DNA of 64,000 nucleotides from Zoogloea oleivorans (GTDB taxonomy: Bacteria > Pseudomonadota > Gammaproteobacteria > Burkholderiales > Rhodocyclaceae). The stretch lies in NCBI RefSeq assembly GCF_008107625.1, contig NZ_SDKK01000001.1, positions 63,686-127,685 on the forward strand, written 5' to 3'. The notes beneath the pieces were generated by a model. That model did no database searches, had not been told where the DNA came from, and saw only the letters and a list, made by a program, of their open reading frames with translations. The position numbers and the translations under genes were made by a program. Shown here piece after piece: positions 27,076-34,102 of this stretch. Every line of letters starts with the position of its first letter. The first letter of the stretch is position 1.

Positions 27076-28533
27076 TCACCTCTTTAAAGCATCGACAAAA
27101 ATCGCAATTGCCATCAAAGCACCAGCAGCAACAAAGATCGGCCGCAAAAAAGCCAGTACGATACAAATCCACTTGTAATCGATCGCCACGGAAAATTCCC
27201 GGCCAAACAGCCTGAAATCGAGCTGATGAGGTTGGGGGCAACTACCGTCAGCCCATCGATCACCCATAATCGAAGGCAATTCAAAAACCTCAGTCGGCAA
27301 ACGAGGATCGGGGCCAGGATCGCCGTAATTGCCAAACGCATCACTAAAGTCAAGTTTGGCCATAGTCGGCGAACTCTCAGGATCAGGCTTAGTCACACCA
27401 TCCGGCGTGGGGGCATTGGGATCACCCGCGTTAGGGTTAGGCTCCCACGGAGCTCTAACGGACGGCCAATCAATCGACGGGTTACGCATTGGCCAGGTAG
27501 CCGGTATGCCATCCCCCGGGATAGGTGCAACTGCAGGGTTTTCGGCAACGGCGGACTTTGGTGCAACAGCTCTGACCAAATCTGGTTTGGAGGCAACCTT
27601 GCCATATAGATCACCCTGGCGTATCTCTTTGTATATCGGGCAAGTAACTAGGCGACTCAAAGTACTGTCATAGGTCGTCGTAGTTTTGTTGAACGCGGTT
27701 TGAGTGTATCCAGCGGGCGCTTGAGGCACAGGCATTGGCTGTCCGGTACGATACGTAACCTCGACCACCTGAGCCGGCTTGTAGTAATTAACCGTGGTGC
27801 CTGGCGTCTGATATCGATTTGCCTGAGACCAATCGAGCCACGCATTAGGCCAAGCCGCCGATGGATTGCGGCCACAATCAGGGCCGGTACCAAGTTTTGA
27901 TTTTTCGTAAATCCTGTCTGGATTAGGGTTGTTAAGACCCAAAGCACCAGGAGCCTCTAAAGGCGAAGCGGCAGGAGCCGGATCAAAATTAGGTACGTTT
28001 TGGCGATCAGAATCGGCGGCAACGACTTGGCGAGGCGAATCAGCCGGGACTTTATGACCAGGTACAATACCGTTTTCGGCCATCCAGGCATCACCCAATT
28101 CAAGCAAAGCCATTTCAACGGCTTTAATCACAATTCGCTGCTGAGTGTTTTTCGCAAAAAAACTCGCCAAAGTCGAAACAGAAGTGACTACGCGGGTATA
28201 TTGATTGCCGAGCGAATCCTTGAACTTAGCCCACCACGATATCTCGACAGCCGGAACAGGTGCAGTCTTAACAACGCGCCCGACTTCACCGTCGATCTTA
28301 ATCTCAGTTGGCACAACACCTTTCGGCAAGTTGGCCTGAGTGGTGACCTTATCCGTCCACGACGAAGGGAATCGCTCACGCGAGTAATCGACTTGAGGGA
28401 CCGTGACGCAGGTTGTCGCGATAGTGCCAGCAACCACATAGGACATGATTGTGGCACCAAGCCCACAAGTGGCTTGCGCATAAACAGGCAACGCAGTTAA
28501 AAAGGCGACTAAAGCGATTAGATATTTAATCAT
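27076..28533 (-). CDS. pIII-like adsorption protein, copy A
   Basis: A 485-residue secreted, membrane-anchored protein. A signal peptide ends near VYAQA, an N-terminal domain contains FPSSWTDKVTTQANLPKG and DSLGNQYTRVV, and a Pro-rich linker follows (about residues 355-400, with APWEPNPNAGDPNAP). A C-terminal CPQPHQLDFRLFG domain and a final span (LAFLRPIFVAAGALMAIAIF) anchor it. This is the pIII/TspB-like layout used for host-pilus binding and virion release. It is a clear paralogue of copy B, whose 3' end overlaps its start by 8 nt. Confidence 0.82.
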   Translation of the reverse strand: MIKYLIALVAFLTALPVYAQATCGLGATIMSYVVAGTIATTCVTVPQVDYSRERFPSSWTDKVTTQANLPKGVVPTEIKIDGEVGRVVKTAPVPAVEISWWAKFKDSLGNQYTRVVTSVSTLASFFAKNTQQRIVIKAVEMALLELGDAWMAENGIVPGHKVPADSPRQVVAADSDRQNVPNFDPAPAASPLEAPGALGLNNPNPDRIYEKSKLGTGPDCGRNPSAAWPNAWLDWSQANRYQTPGTTVNYYKPAQVVEVTYRTGQPMPVPQAPAGYTQTAFNKTTTTYDSTLSRLVTCPIYKEIRQGDLYGKVASKPDLVRAVAPKSAVAENPAVAPIPGDGIPATWPMRNPSIDWPSVRAPWEPNPNAGDPNAPTPDGVTKPDPESSPTMAKLDFSDAFGNYGDPGPDPRLPTEVFELPSIMGDRWADGSCPQPHQLDFRLFGREFSVAIDYKWICIVLAFLRPIFVAAGALMAIAIFVDALKR

Positions 28534-30016
28534 TTCTCAACGCATTCAAAAATATCCGAATCGCAAGGATTGCACCGAAACTCAAAAATATAGGGCGGAT
28601 TTTGTTTAACCACCAACAAGCCCAATCAAAATTAAACGAAACGTCAAACGGCGGGCCACGGAATGACATAGTTATCACACGAGGTTGAGGACAAGCCCGA
28701 TTTGTCCACGGCTCCCCAGCGAGCAAAGGCAAATCAACCACATGGCTATCAAGGGGAGGATCAGCGCCCTCATCCGGATAATCCTCGCCAAACACAGCAG
28801 ACCAGTCCGCATCAAAGACAACCGGCTGCTCATCTGGTTTGACAACGGATCCACCGACACCAGAGTAGGGAGCATCATCGAATGGCTGTTCAAAACCGAC
28901 CCAATCCAGCACAGGCCGCGAAAAGGGCCAGGTAACTATCTGACCATCACCGGGGGAATTACCGTAGGCGAGGAAGGCAGAGTCTCTAACACCAATCTTT
29001 GGCAGCAAGGACCGGAGGAGATCAGGATTAAACAATACCAACTGCTTGAGCTCGACAAACCCCAGCTCAACCCAGCTCGCACAACTAATCAACGCATGAC
29101 ATACATAGCCATACGTGCATGGATCGCCGACTGTTGTGCAAGGCGCCATCCAGAGTATCGTCTGATCGCCCTCGCCACACGGAGTGACAGGACGACCACC
29201 GACACCGTGATATACGGCAACAACCTGATTATCAGACGGCTTGTAAAAGGCAGCAGTAACAGCATCGGGAACAACAAAAGGTAATTGATCCCAAGCGCTG
29301 TAATTAGCCCAGACGTCGCGTGCTTCGGAGGGCTTGCACTGACGCCCTGTACCAAAAGGACGACGCTGATAGATCTTGTCCGGATTAGGTTTGTTTGTCC
29401 CCCGACCGCCAGTAAGGATAGGCTCAGAAGGATAGTTATCAGAGGGATCAGCGAGCGGTACGTTTTGACTTGCGGTATGGACAATCAGAGGATGGTGGCC
29501 AGCATCAAGCGGGATTGCTGCACCAGGTGCGATACCGTTGGACTCAATCCATGATGAGCCCAGATCCTCAAGTGCAGCCCTGATTACCCTGAGGACTACA
29601 CGAGGGTTTTCGACCGCAAAAAATCTAGATAGCTGATAGCCGGCAGAGACGGTGCGGGAGTAACGATTGCCGAGGGCATCGGTGATATCAACCTCCCAAG
29701 AGTAATCAACGCCTGACAGATCACCGTTAACTGTCCTACCACGCTCGCCAGAGATGTTTATGCTGGAGGCAGACACACCCTTAGGCAATGCCGCCTGAGA
29801 TACAACGCCGCCGACCCAAGATGACGGCAAAGTGACTTTGGCGTAGTCCAAAACCGACGACGAAACACAGATATCAACCGGTTGACCCGATACGGATACT
29901 GTCCTGATCGACTCACCGTAACCACAGGCTAGGGGAGCAACTCCCTTAGCACAAGCCAGGTACACCCCAAGTAAAATGCCAAAAGCAAAGTGCCTAACAT
30001 GCACGACGCACCCCAA
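28526..30016 (-). CDS. pIII-like adsorption protein, copy B
   Basis: A 496-residue paralogue of copy A. Shared marks are LPSSWVGGVVSQAALPKG, DALGNRYSRTV, NKPNPDKIYQRRPFGTG and the C-terminal CPQPRVITMSFRG plus a final span (KIRPIFLSFGAILAIRIF). The central region is Cys-rich (for example APCTTVGDPCTYGYVCHALISC) and unlike copy A, so receptor specificity may differ. The frame opens with TTG 30016; GTG 30004, after GGGG, is another possible start. It follows the coat gene terminator. Confidence 0.8.
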   Translation of the reverse strand: MGCVVHVRHFAFGILLGVYLACAKGVAPLACGYGESIRTVSVSGQPVDICVSSSVLDYAKVTLPSSWVGGVVSQAALPKGVSASSINISGERGRTVNGDLSGVDYSWEVDITDALGNRYSRTVSAGYQLSRFFAVENPRVVLRVIRAALEDLGSSWIESNGIAPGAAIPLDAGHHPLIVHTASQNVPLADPSDNYPSEPILTGGRGTNKPNPDKIYQRRPFGTGRQCKPSEARDVWANYSAWDQLPFVVPDAVTAAFYKPSDNQVVAVYHGVGGRPVTPCGEGDQTILWMAPCTTVGDPCTYGYVCHALISCASWVELGFVELKQLVLFNPDLLRSLLPKIGVRDSAFLAYGNSPGDGQIVTWPFSRPVLDWVGFEQPFDDAPYSGVGGSVVKPDEQPVVFDADWSAVFGEDYPDEGADPPLDSHVVDLPLLAGEPWTNRACPQPRVITMSFRGPPFDVSFNFDWACWWLNKIRPIFLSFGAILAIRIFLNALRND

Positions 30017-30037
30017 GTTAAGGGGGCCGAAGCCCCC
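30015..30037 (-). terminator. Terminator-like hairpin after the coat gene
   Basis: On the minus strand GGGGGC, TTCG tetraloop, GCCCCC, then TTAACTT. It lies 13 nt after the major coat stop. Filamentous phages such as Ff place a terminator after gene VIII so that coat protein is made in far greater amount than pIII; this hairpin fits that role. The T-run is weak, so read-through into the pIII genes is expected. Confidence 0.7.
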
Positions 30038-30050
30038 ATGCCTAACCTAA

Positions 30051-30269
30051 TTAACGGCGGAAAAGACGAATGATCAGCAGCACGGCCGCGACCAGCGCAA
30101 CCACACCCAGGATCGCAGGGACGTTATCGGTGATATTGGCCATGTAATCCGCAGCACCATTAGTCACACCGGTCTTAAGTTCCGCGTTGCCGGCAGCCAT
30201 AGCGACGGCAGGCAGGGTGGCAACAGCGCCAGCGACGTAAGCCAGCTTGGACTTGATTTCATTCAACAT
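30051..30269 (-). CDS. Major coat protein (pVIII-like)
   Basis: A 72-residue preprotein. A signal peptide of about 25 residues (ending AVAMA, cleavage before AGNAELKTG) leaves a mature peptide of about 47 residues with an acidic/neutral N-terminus, a single hydrophobic helix (VPAILGVVALVAAVLLIIRLF) and a basic end. This is the standard design of filamentous-phage major coat proteins. ATG 30269 is chosen because GGAG lies 7 nt upstream; the frame is open further upstream. Confidence 0.9.
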   Translation of the reverse strand: MLNEIKSKLAYVAGAVATLPAVAMAAGNAELKTGVTNGAADYMANITDNVPAILGVVALVAAVLLIIRLFRR

Positions 30270-30284
30270 TTTAAATCTCCAAAA

Positions 30285-30316
30285 TTTGGGCAAAAGGAAT
30301 CCAACGGGTGCCCAAA
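30285..30316 (-). promoter_or_regulatory. Hairpin in the coat-gene leader
   Basis: TTTGGGCA (30285-30292) and TGCCCAAA (30309-30316) form a perfect 8-bp stem with a 16-nt loop. On the minus strand the stem is followed by TTTT and lies 15 nt before the coat start. It could be an attenuator between early and coat genes or a stabilising 5' end for coat mRNA. Confidence 0.45.
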
Positions 30317-30333
30317 GCCGTAAGATTTGAGCA

Positions 30334-30555
30334 CTAAGATTTAGCGCCGCGTTTGAAAAGTCGGATAACCCCGGCGATCGAAATCGAAAAAAATAAAACG
30401 ACAACCAAAGGAGGCAAAAGCTCCATGGCATCCTCAGGGCTGATGCCTATGGATGTGGCAAAAATCTGGTAATCGACCTGGCGGCAATCAGCCAAAGTAA
30501 CTGCACCTACCGGACAAACCGGTACGTACTCAAGCACGGCAAAAGCTCCAGTCAT
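30334..30555 (-). CDS. Small membrane protein, candidate pVII/pIX-type minor coat
   Basis: About 73 residues from MTGAFAVLEYVP, with a single C-terminal membrane span (ELLPPLVVVLFFSISIAGVI) and a basic tail RLFKRGAKS. Two cysteines lie before the span (PVCPVG, LADCRQ). Position just upstream of the coat gene and the single span suggest a minor coat protein, but no sequence family is recognised. Its start overlaps the preceding small gene by 26 nt. The frame is also open upstream to 30603. Confidence 0.6.
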   Translation of the reverse strand: MTGAFAVLEYVPVCPVGAVTLADCRQVDYQIFATSIGISPEDAMELLPPLVVVLFFSISIAGVIRLFKRGAKS

Positions 30556-30739
30556 CGTTGCAGACCATCGCATACACCGACCCCAAGCCGCCGCAGTGAT
30601 CAACTAACGCCTCTTCGGCCTCTTCGGCATCGTAAAAAATCCCAGCCGAACCCAATTCGCGTACGAAACCAACGTCACCATCAATAGGGGCCAGAAAGCA
30701 CGAAGTCTCCAAGTCCTGCACGACGTAACCACGTTTCAT
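30530..30739 (-). CDS. Small soluble phage protein, unknown
   Basis: A 69-residue acidic protein starting MKRGYVVQDLETSCFLAP, rich in D, E and G, with no membrane span or known motif. ATG 30739 is preferred because GGGGCC precedes it; the frame is open upstream to 30790, overlapping the pV gene. It lies between the ssDNA-binding protein and the putative minor coat gene. No function can be assigned. Confidence 0.55.
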   Translation of the reverse strand: MKRGYVVQDLETSCFLAPIDGDVGFVRELGSAGIFYDAEEAEEALVDHCGGLGSVYAMVCNDDWSFCRA

Positions 30740-30758
30740 TTTTTGGCCCCCGAAGAAA

Positions 30759-31076
30759 TCACTTTTGTGCGAGAACCGCGCCCGCAACACGAGCAGACGG
30801 CGTGATGGAAACGATGTTGGTCACCGACTTCGACCCCGACGTCACCAGATCAAATTCGACTTCGGCGAAAAACGGGAATTCAAGGTGCTTGAATGACCCA
30901 AAATTGTCGGAATTGCCGTATTTGTAGTCTTCAGCCGAAAAGCCCTTCGCCTTGCCAGTCGCGGCATCAAGTTCCGTCTCGATAAACACGCGGGTGAAGT
31001 CATAAACGGTGCCATTTTCGAGCTGGCCCTTGGAGGACTTCATCCCCAAAATCTTAACCTGACTCTTGAAACGCAT
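30759..31076 (-). CDS. Phage ssDNA-binding protein (pV-like)
   Basis: A 105-residue beta-rich protein (MRFKSQVKILGMKSSKG through FPFFAEVEFDLVTSGSK) placed after Rep, where inoviruses encode the protein that coats single-stranded progeny DNA and represses translation of other phage genes. Function is inferred from position and size, with fair similarity in style to other inovirus pV proteins. The IS66 element starts 7 nt upstream of its ATG and has displaced its Shine-Dalgarno (now at 34078-34082), so expression is probably much reduced. Confidence 0.75.
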   Translation of the reverse strand: MRFKSQVKILGMKSSKGQLENGTVYDFTRVFIETELDAATGKAKGFSAEDYKYGNSDNFGSFKHLEFPFFAEVEFDLVTSGSKSVTNIVSITPSARVAGAVLAQK

Positions 31077-31083
31077 TTTTGTA
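31076..31083. repeat. Left target-site duplication of IS66
   Basis: TTTTTGTA, identical to 34069-34076. The base at 31076 is the complement of the A of the pV start codon. Confidence 0.97.
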
Positions 31084-31114
31084 GTAAGCGTCGTCCCAAC
31101 CCCGTCTTGACGCC

Positions 31115-31708
31115 TCAGACCCTCAGCCTCTCCAGGCGCTCATTCACCGCAGACAAATCAAAGTGCCCGGGCTCGAAGTCCTCCCCGCACCACGCCCGCA
31201 TGGCGTGGTGTTCGGGGTGGTCCGGGTCGAGGATGGCCTCCAGGAAGTCGGCGTAGCCCGGCGCGCCGCCCACGTCTTCGGGCGGTGCGGCGTTGGCGCC
31301 GGTGAGGCACAGGGCGCAGGCCGACAAGATGGGATCCGGCGGGTGGCGTTTCTCCACCTTGATCCGGTGTTCCCAGTGATCGCCGAAGTCGTAGAGGTAC
31401 TTGAACGACTTCATGCCCGCGAGCGCGGTCTTGAGCTGGATGCGCTGCTCGGAGCGGGGCGGATCGCCCCAGTCGAACTCCGGGTCGGGGACTCCATAGC
31501 GCTCCCCAGCGATCTCGAACTCGTGCAGATGCCCGCCGTGCCAGCCCATGACGCACTGGATGACGTGATGAAGCCTGGCAAGGGTGATCGACTCAGGCAC
31601 GACGATCCGGCGCCAGATGGCGGGCTTGATCTCGGCCAGTTCGATCCGCAGTTGCAACAGATCGGCCGGTTTGCGGGTGCGCGGCTTGAGGGGGACGACG
31701 GTGCTCAT
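31115..31708 (-). CDS. pRiA4b ORF-3-like passenger protein of IS66
   Basis: A 197-residue protein with the plasmid pRiA4b ORF-3 pattern: LRIELAEIKPAIWRRIVVPESITLARLHHVIQ is recognisable in parts, then GWHGGHLHEFEI, LYDFGDHWEHRI and CLTGANAAPPEDVGG near the C-terminus. This family is frequent as plasmid or transposon cargo; its biochemical role is unknown. It lies inside the inverted repeats, 1 nt after tnpC, so it belongs to the IS rather than to the phage. Confidence 0.85.
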   Translation of the reverse strand: MSTVVPLKPRTRKPADLLQLRIELAEIKPAIWRRIVVPESITLARLHHVIQCVMGWHGGHLHEFEIAGERYGVPDPEFDWGDPPRSEQRIQLKTALAGMKSFKYLYDFGDHWEHRIKVEKRHPPDPILSACALCLTGANAAPPEDVGGAPGYADFLEAILDPDHPEHHAMRAWCGEDFEPGHFDLSAVNERLERLRV

Positions 31709-31709
31709 G

Positions 31710-33236
31710 TCAGGCGGCGTTGAGAAGGGTCTTGGCGGGGTTGAGGTTCCAGGGCAGCAATTCGTCGATCCGGTTGATCGGGTGCTCGGCGATGCGCGTG
31801 AGCACTTCGCGCAGGTAGGCCTCCGGGTCGAGCCCGCTCAGCGTGGCGGTGCCGATCAGACTGTACATCGCCGCCGCCCGCTCGCCGCCGGCATCCGATC
31901 CTGCGAAGAGAAAGTTCTTCCTCCCCACGGCGACCGCCCGCAGCGCGCGTTCAGCGGCATTGTTGTCGATCTCGAGATGGCCGTTCGTGCTGTAGCGGAT
32001 CAAGGCCGGCCATTGATTGAGCGCGTAGCCGATGGCCTGCATCAGGTCCGATTTGCGCGACACCCGGCGGCTCTGCGCCGCAAGCCAGTCATGCATGTCC
32101 GCCAGGCGCGGGGCGGCCTCCTGCCGGCGCAGCTGCGCCCGCTCGGCGGGCGGCTTGCCGCGCGCGCGGGCTTCGATGGCATATAGCGCCTGGATCCGGG
32201 TCAGCGCCTCGGCGGCCAGAGGCGAGGCGCTCGCGCGGTGGATGTCGTAGAACTTCCTGCGCACGTGGGCCCAGCAGGCCGCCTCGACGATCGTCCCGCC
32301 CTCGAAGAGCGCGTCGAACCCTGCATAGGCATCCGCTTGCAGGACGCCCTTGAAGGGGGCGAGATGGGCTTGGGGGTGGCACCCCTTGCGGTTCTCCGAG
32401 TAGGCGAACCAGACCGCCGGCGGATCCAGGCTGGCGGCCGGTCGATCATCGCGCACATAGGCCCACAGCCGCCCGGTCTTCGTTTCGCCCCGACCCGGTG
32501 AGAGCACCGGCAAGGGCGTGTCGTCGGCATGGACCTTGCCAGCGGCCATCACGTGGCGCTTCACCGCCTCGACCAGGGGGCTGAGCAGGGTGTGGCATTG
32601 CCCGACCCAGTCGGCCAGGAGGGCGCGTTCCAGGCTCAGCCCGCTGCGGGCGAAGATGGTGCTTTGCCGATAGAGCGGCAGGTGATCACAGAACTTGCCC
32701 ACCAGCACGTGGGCCAGGAGCGCCGGCCCGGCAAAGCCCCGCGCGATGGGGCGGCTGGGCGCCTCGGCCTGGGCGATGTGATCGCAGCGGGCGCAGGCAA
32801 GTTTGGGGCGCACATGGCGGATCACCTTGAAGCTGGCCGGGATGTACTCGAGCATCTCCGAGACCTCCTCACCCAGGGGCTTGAAGGCGCCGCCGCAGCA
32901 GGGGCAACGGGTGTCGGTCGGTAGATGCTCAATCGTCTCCCGAGGCAGATCGTCGGGAAAGGGTTTGCGTTGGCGCCGCGGCGAGCGACCCGCGGCCGGT
33001 GGGGCGTCGGCCGTCTTGGCTGGCGCCGGCAAGGGCTGCGGCGTCAGAAGCAAGGGCAGGTCGAGCTGCCCTTCGGCCCGCCAAGATTCGGCGCGCCGCC
33101 CGAAATGCATCTGACGGTACTTGGCCACCAGCAGCTTGAGACGCACCACCTCGGCCTCGAGCTCACCCACCTGATGGCGCAGGGCGGCCACCTCGTCAGA
33201 AGGGTCGATGGGGGGAGGTGTTACAGGCTGGGGCAT
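31710..33236 (-). CDS. tnpC: IS66 transposase TnpC
   Basis: The 508-residue DDE transposase of IS66. An N-terminal coiled coil ([22 protein letters not shown]) is followed by a zinc-finger-like CPCCGGAF and the catalytic core ([22 protein letters not shown], and a Glu-bearing [12 protein letters not shown] near the C-terminus). The C-terminal IS66_C segment ([21 protein letters not shown]) is present. Full length, with no frameshift seen. Confidence 0.95.
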   Translation of the reverse strand: MPQPVTPPPIDPSDEVAALRHQVGELEAEVVRLKLLVAKYRQMHFGRRAESWRAEGQLDLPLLLTPQPLPAPAKTADAPPAAGRSPRRQRKPFPDDLPRETIEHLPTDTRCPCCGGAFKPLGEEVSEMLEYIPASFKVIRHVRPKLACARCDHIAQAEAPSRPIARGFAGPALLAHVLVGKFCDHLPLYRQSTIFARSGLSLERALLADWVGQCHTLLSPLVEAVKRHVMAAGKVHADDTPLPVLSPGRGETKTGRLWAYVRDDRPAASLDPPAVWFAYSENRKGCHPQAHLAPFKGVLQADAYAGFDALFEGGTIVEAACWAHVRRKFYDIHRASASPLAAEALTRIQALYAIEARARGKPPAERAQLRRQEAAPRLADMHDWLAAQSRRVSRKSDLMQAIGYALNQWPALIRYSTNGHLEIDNNAAERALRAVAVGRKNFLFAGSDAGGERAAAMYSLIGTATLSGLDPEAYLREVLTRIAEHPINRIDELLPWNLNPAKTLLNAA

Positions 33237-33283
33237 GACGCGAGTCTACGCGAGACACCCGTCGGTGAACAGCCCCCGGAATC

Positions 33284-33631
33284 CTATCCTGCCGCCTCCG
33301 GCTGCCAGGTGCGCACAGGGCGCCGCCAGTCGATGCCTTCGAGCAGCATCGCGAGCTGGGCCGCGGTAAGGACCACCGACCCCTCGCTGGCCTGGGGCCA
33401 GATGAAGCGGCCGTTCTCCAGCCGCTTCGCAAGCAGGCACAGGCCGTCGCCGTCCCACCACAGCAGCTTGAGCCGATCCCCCTTGCGTCCGCGAAAGACG
33501 AACAGCTGGCCCGAGAAGGGATCCTGCTCAAGTTGGCTTTGCACCAGCGCTGCCAGGCCATCGAAGCCGCGGCGCATGTCGGTGAAGCCACAGGCCAGCC
33601 AGATGCGGGTGCCCGGGCCGGGGCGGATCAT
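33284..33631 (-). CDS. tnpB: IS66 accessory protein TnpB
   Basis: A 115-residue IS66 Orf2 protein with the family hallmarks TRIWLACGFTDMRRGFDGLA, GQLFVFRGRKGDRLKLLWWD and WRRPVRTWQPE. It is needed with TnpA and TnpC for transposition of IS66 elements, but its mechanism is unclear. Its ATG overlaps the tnpA stop by 4 nt. Confidence 0.95.
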   Translation of the reverse strand: MIRPGPGTRIWLACGFTDMRRGFDGLAALVQSQLEQDPFSGQLFVFRGRKGDRLKLLWWDGDGLCLLAKRLENGRFIWPQASEGSVVLTAAQLAMLLEGIDWRRPVRTWQPEAAG

Positions 33632-33990
33632 CGGGACAGACTCGCCAGCACCCGCTCGAGCACCGCCAGATCCACCGGGCCGCGCACCAGGAGACGGGCG
33701 CGGGGCAGCTCGATCTCGATCTCGCCACGGGGCGTGGAGGCCCGCGTTGCGGGCGGGGGCGTGTCGGGCACCACCGCGAGCCAGCTCACGTCCGCCTCCG
33801 CCTGGGTCGATGGGCGCGACTTCTCGATCCATTTGCGGACCAGATTGGCATTGACGCCGTGGGCCAGGGCCACCGCGGCAACCGATGCGCCCGGCACCAG
33901 GCACTCCGCTACGATCGCCGCCTTCAGCTCGGGGCTGCGCCGCACATAGGCCCCACGCCGAGCCACTCCTGCTGCCTTCTCAATTTCCAT
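33628..33990 (-). CDS. tnpA: IS66 accessory protein TnpA
   Basis: A protein of about 120 residues with an N-terminal helix-turn-helix (RSPELKAAIVAECLVPGASV, then ALAHGVNANLVRKWI), as in IS66 Orf1. ATG 33990 (MEIEKAAG) is preferred to the upstream in-frame ATG at 34005, because the latter lies inside a hairpin. The Shine-Dalgarno GAGG lies beside the 3' arm of that hairpin (33991-34019). Confidence 0.92.
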   Translation of the reverse strand: MEIEKAAGVARRGAYVRRSPELKAAIVAECLVPGASVAAVALAHGVNANLVRKWIEKSRPSTQAEADVSWLAVVPDTPPPATRASTPRGEIEIELPRARLLVRGPVDLAVLERVLASLSR

Positions 33991-34019
33991 GGTGTCCACC
34001 CTCAAAAATGGTGGACACC
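33991..34019 (-). promoter_or_regulatory. Perfect hairpin in the tnpA leader
   Basis: GGTGTCCACC (33991-34000) and GGTGGACACC (34010-34019) form a 10-bp perfect stem with a 9-nt loop; the stem ends directly at the tnpA ATG. In RNA reading into tnpA, the GAGG ribosome site would be partly in the stem, so translation could be blocked. IS10 and IS50 are known to use leader hairpins against read-through transcripts; a similar role is inferred here. Confidence 0.6.
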
Positions 34020-34068
34020 TTCGCTGCTCAAAGAAATGGGATCAAGACGGGACAGGGACGACGCTCAC

Positions 34069-34076
34069 TTTTTGTA
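34069..34076. repeat. Right target-site duplication of IS66
   Basis: TTTTTGTA, an exact copy of 31076-31083. Next to it (34078-34082, minus strand) is the AGGAG that once served the pV gene. Confidence 0.97.
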
Positions 34077-34102
34077 TCTCCTATAAACGGGATTTACGTT
34101 AA

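Larger units (their letters stand above)
31084..34068 (-). mobile_element. Complete IS66-family insertion sequence
   Basis: A 2,985-bp element with tnpA, tnpB, tnpC and a passenger gene. Terminal inverted repeats are visible: GTAAGCGTCGTCCC at the left and GTGAGCGTCGTCCC (reverse complement of the right end), extending with mismatches into CCCGTCTTGA. It is flanked by an exact 8-bp duplication TTTTTGTA, the size typical of IS66. All parts look intact, so it is likely a recent insertion. Confidence 0.97.
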
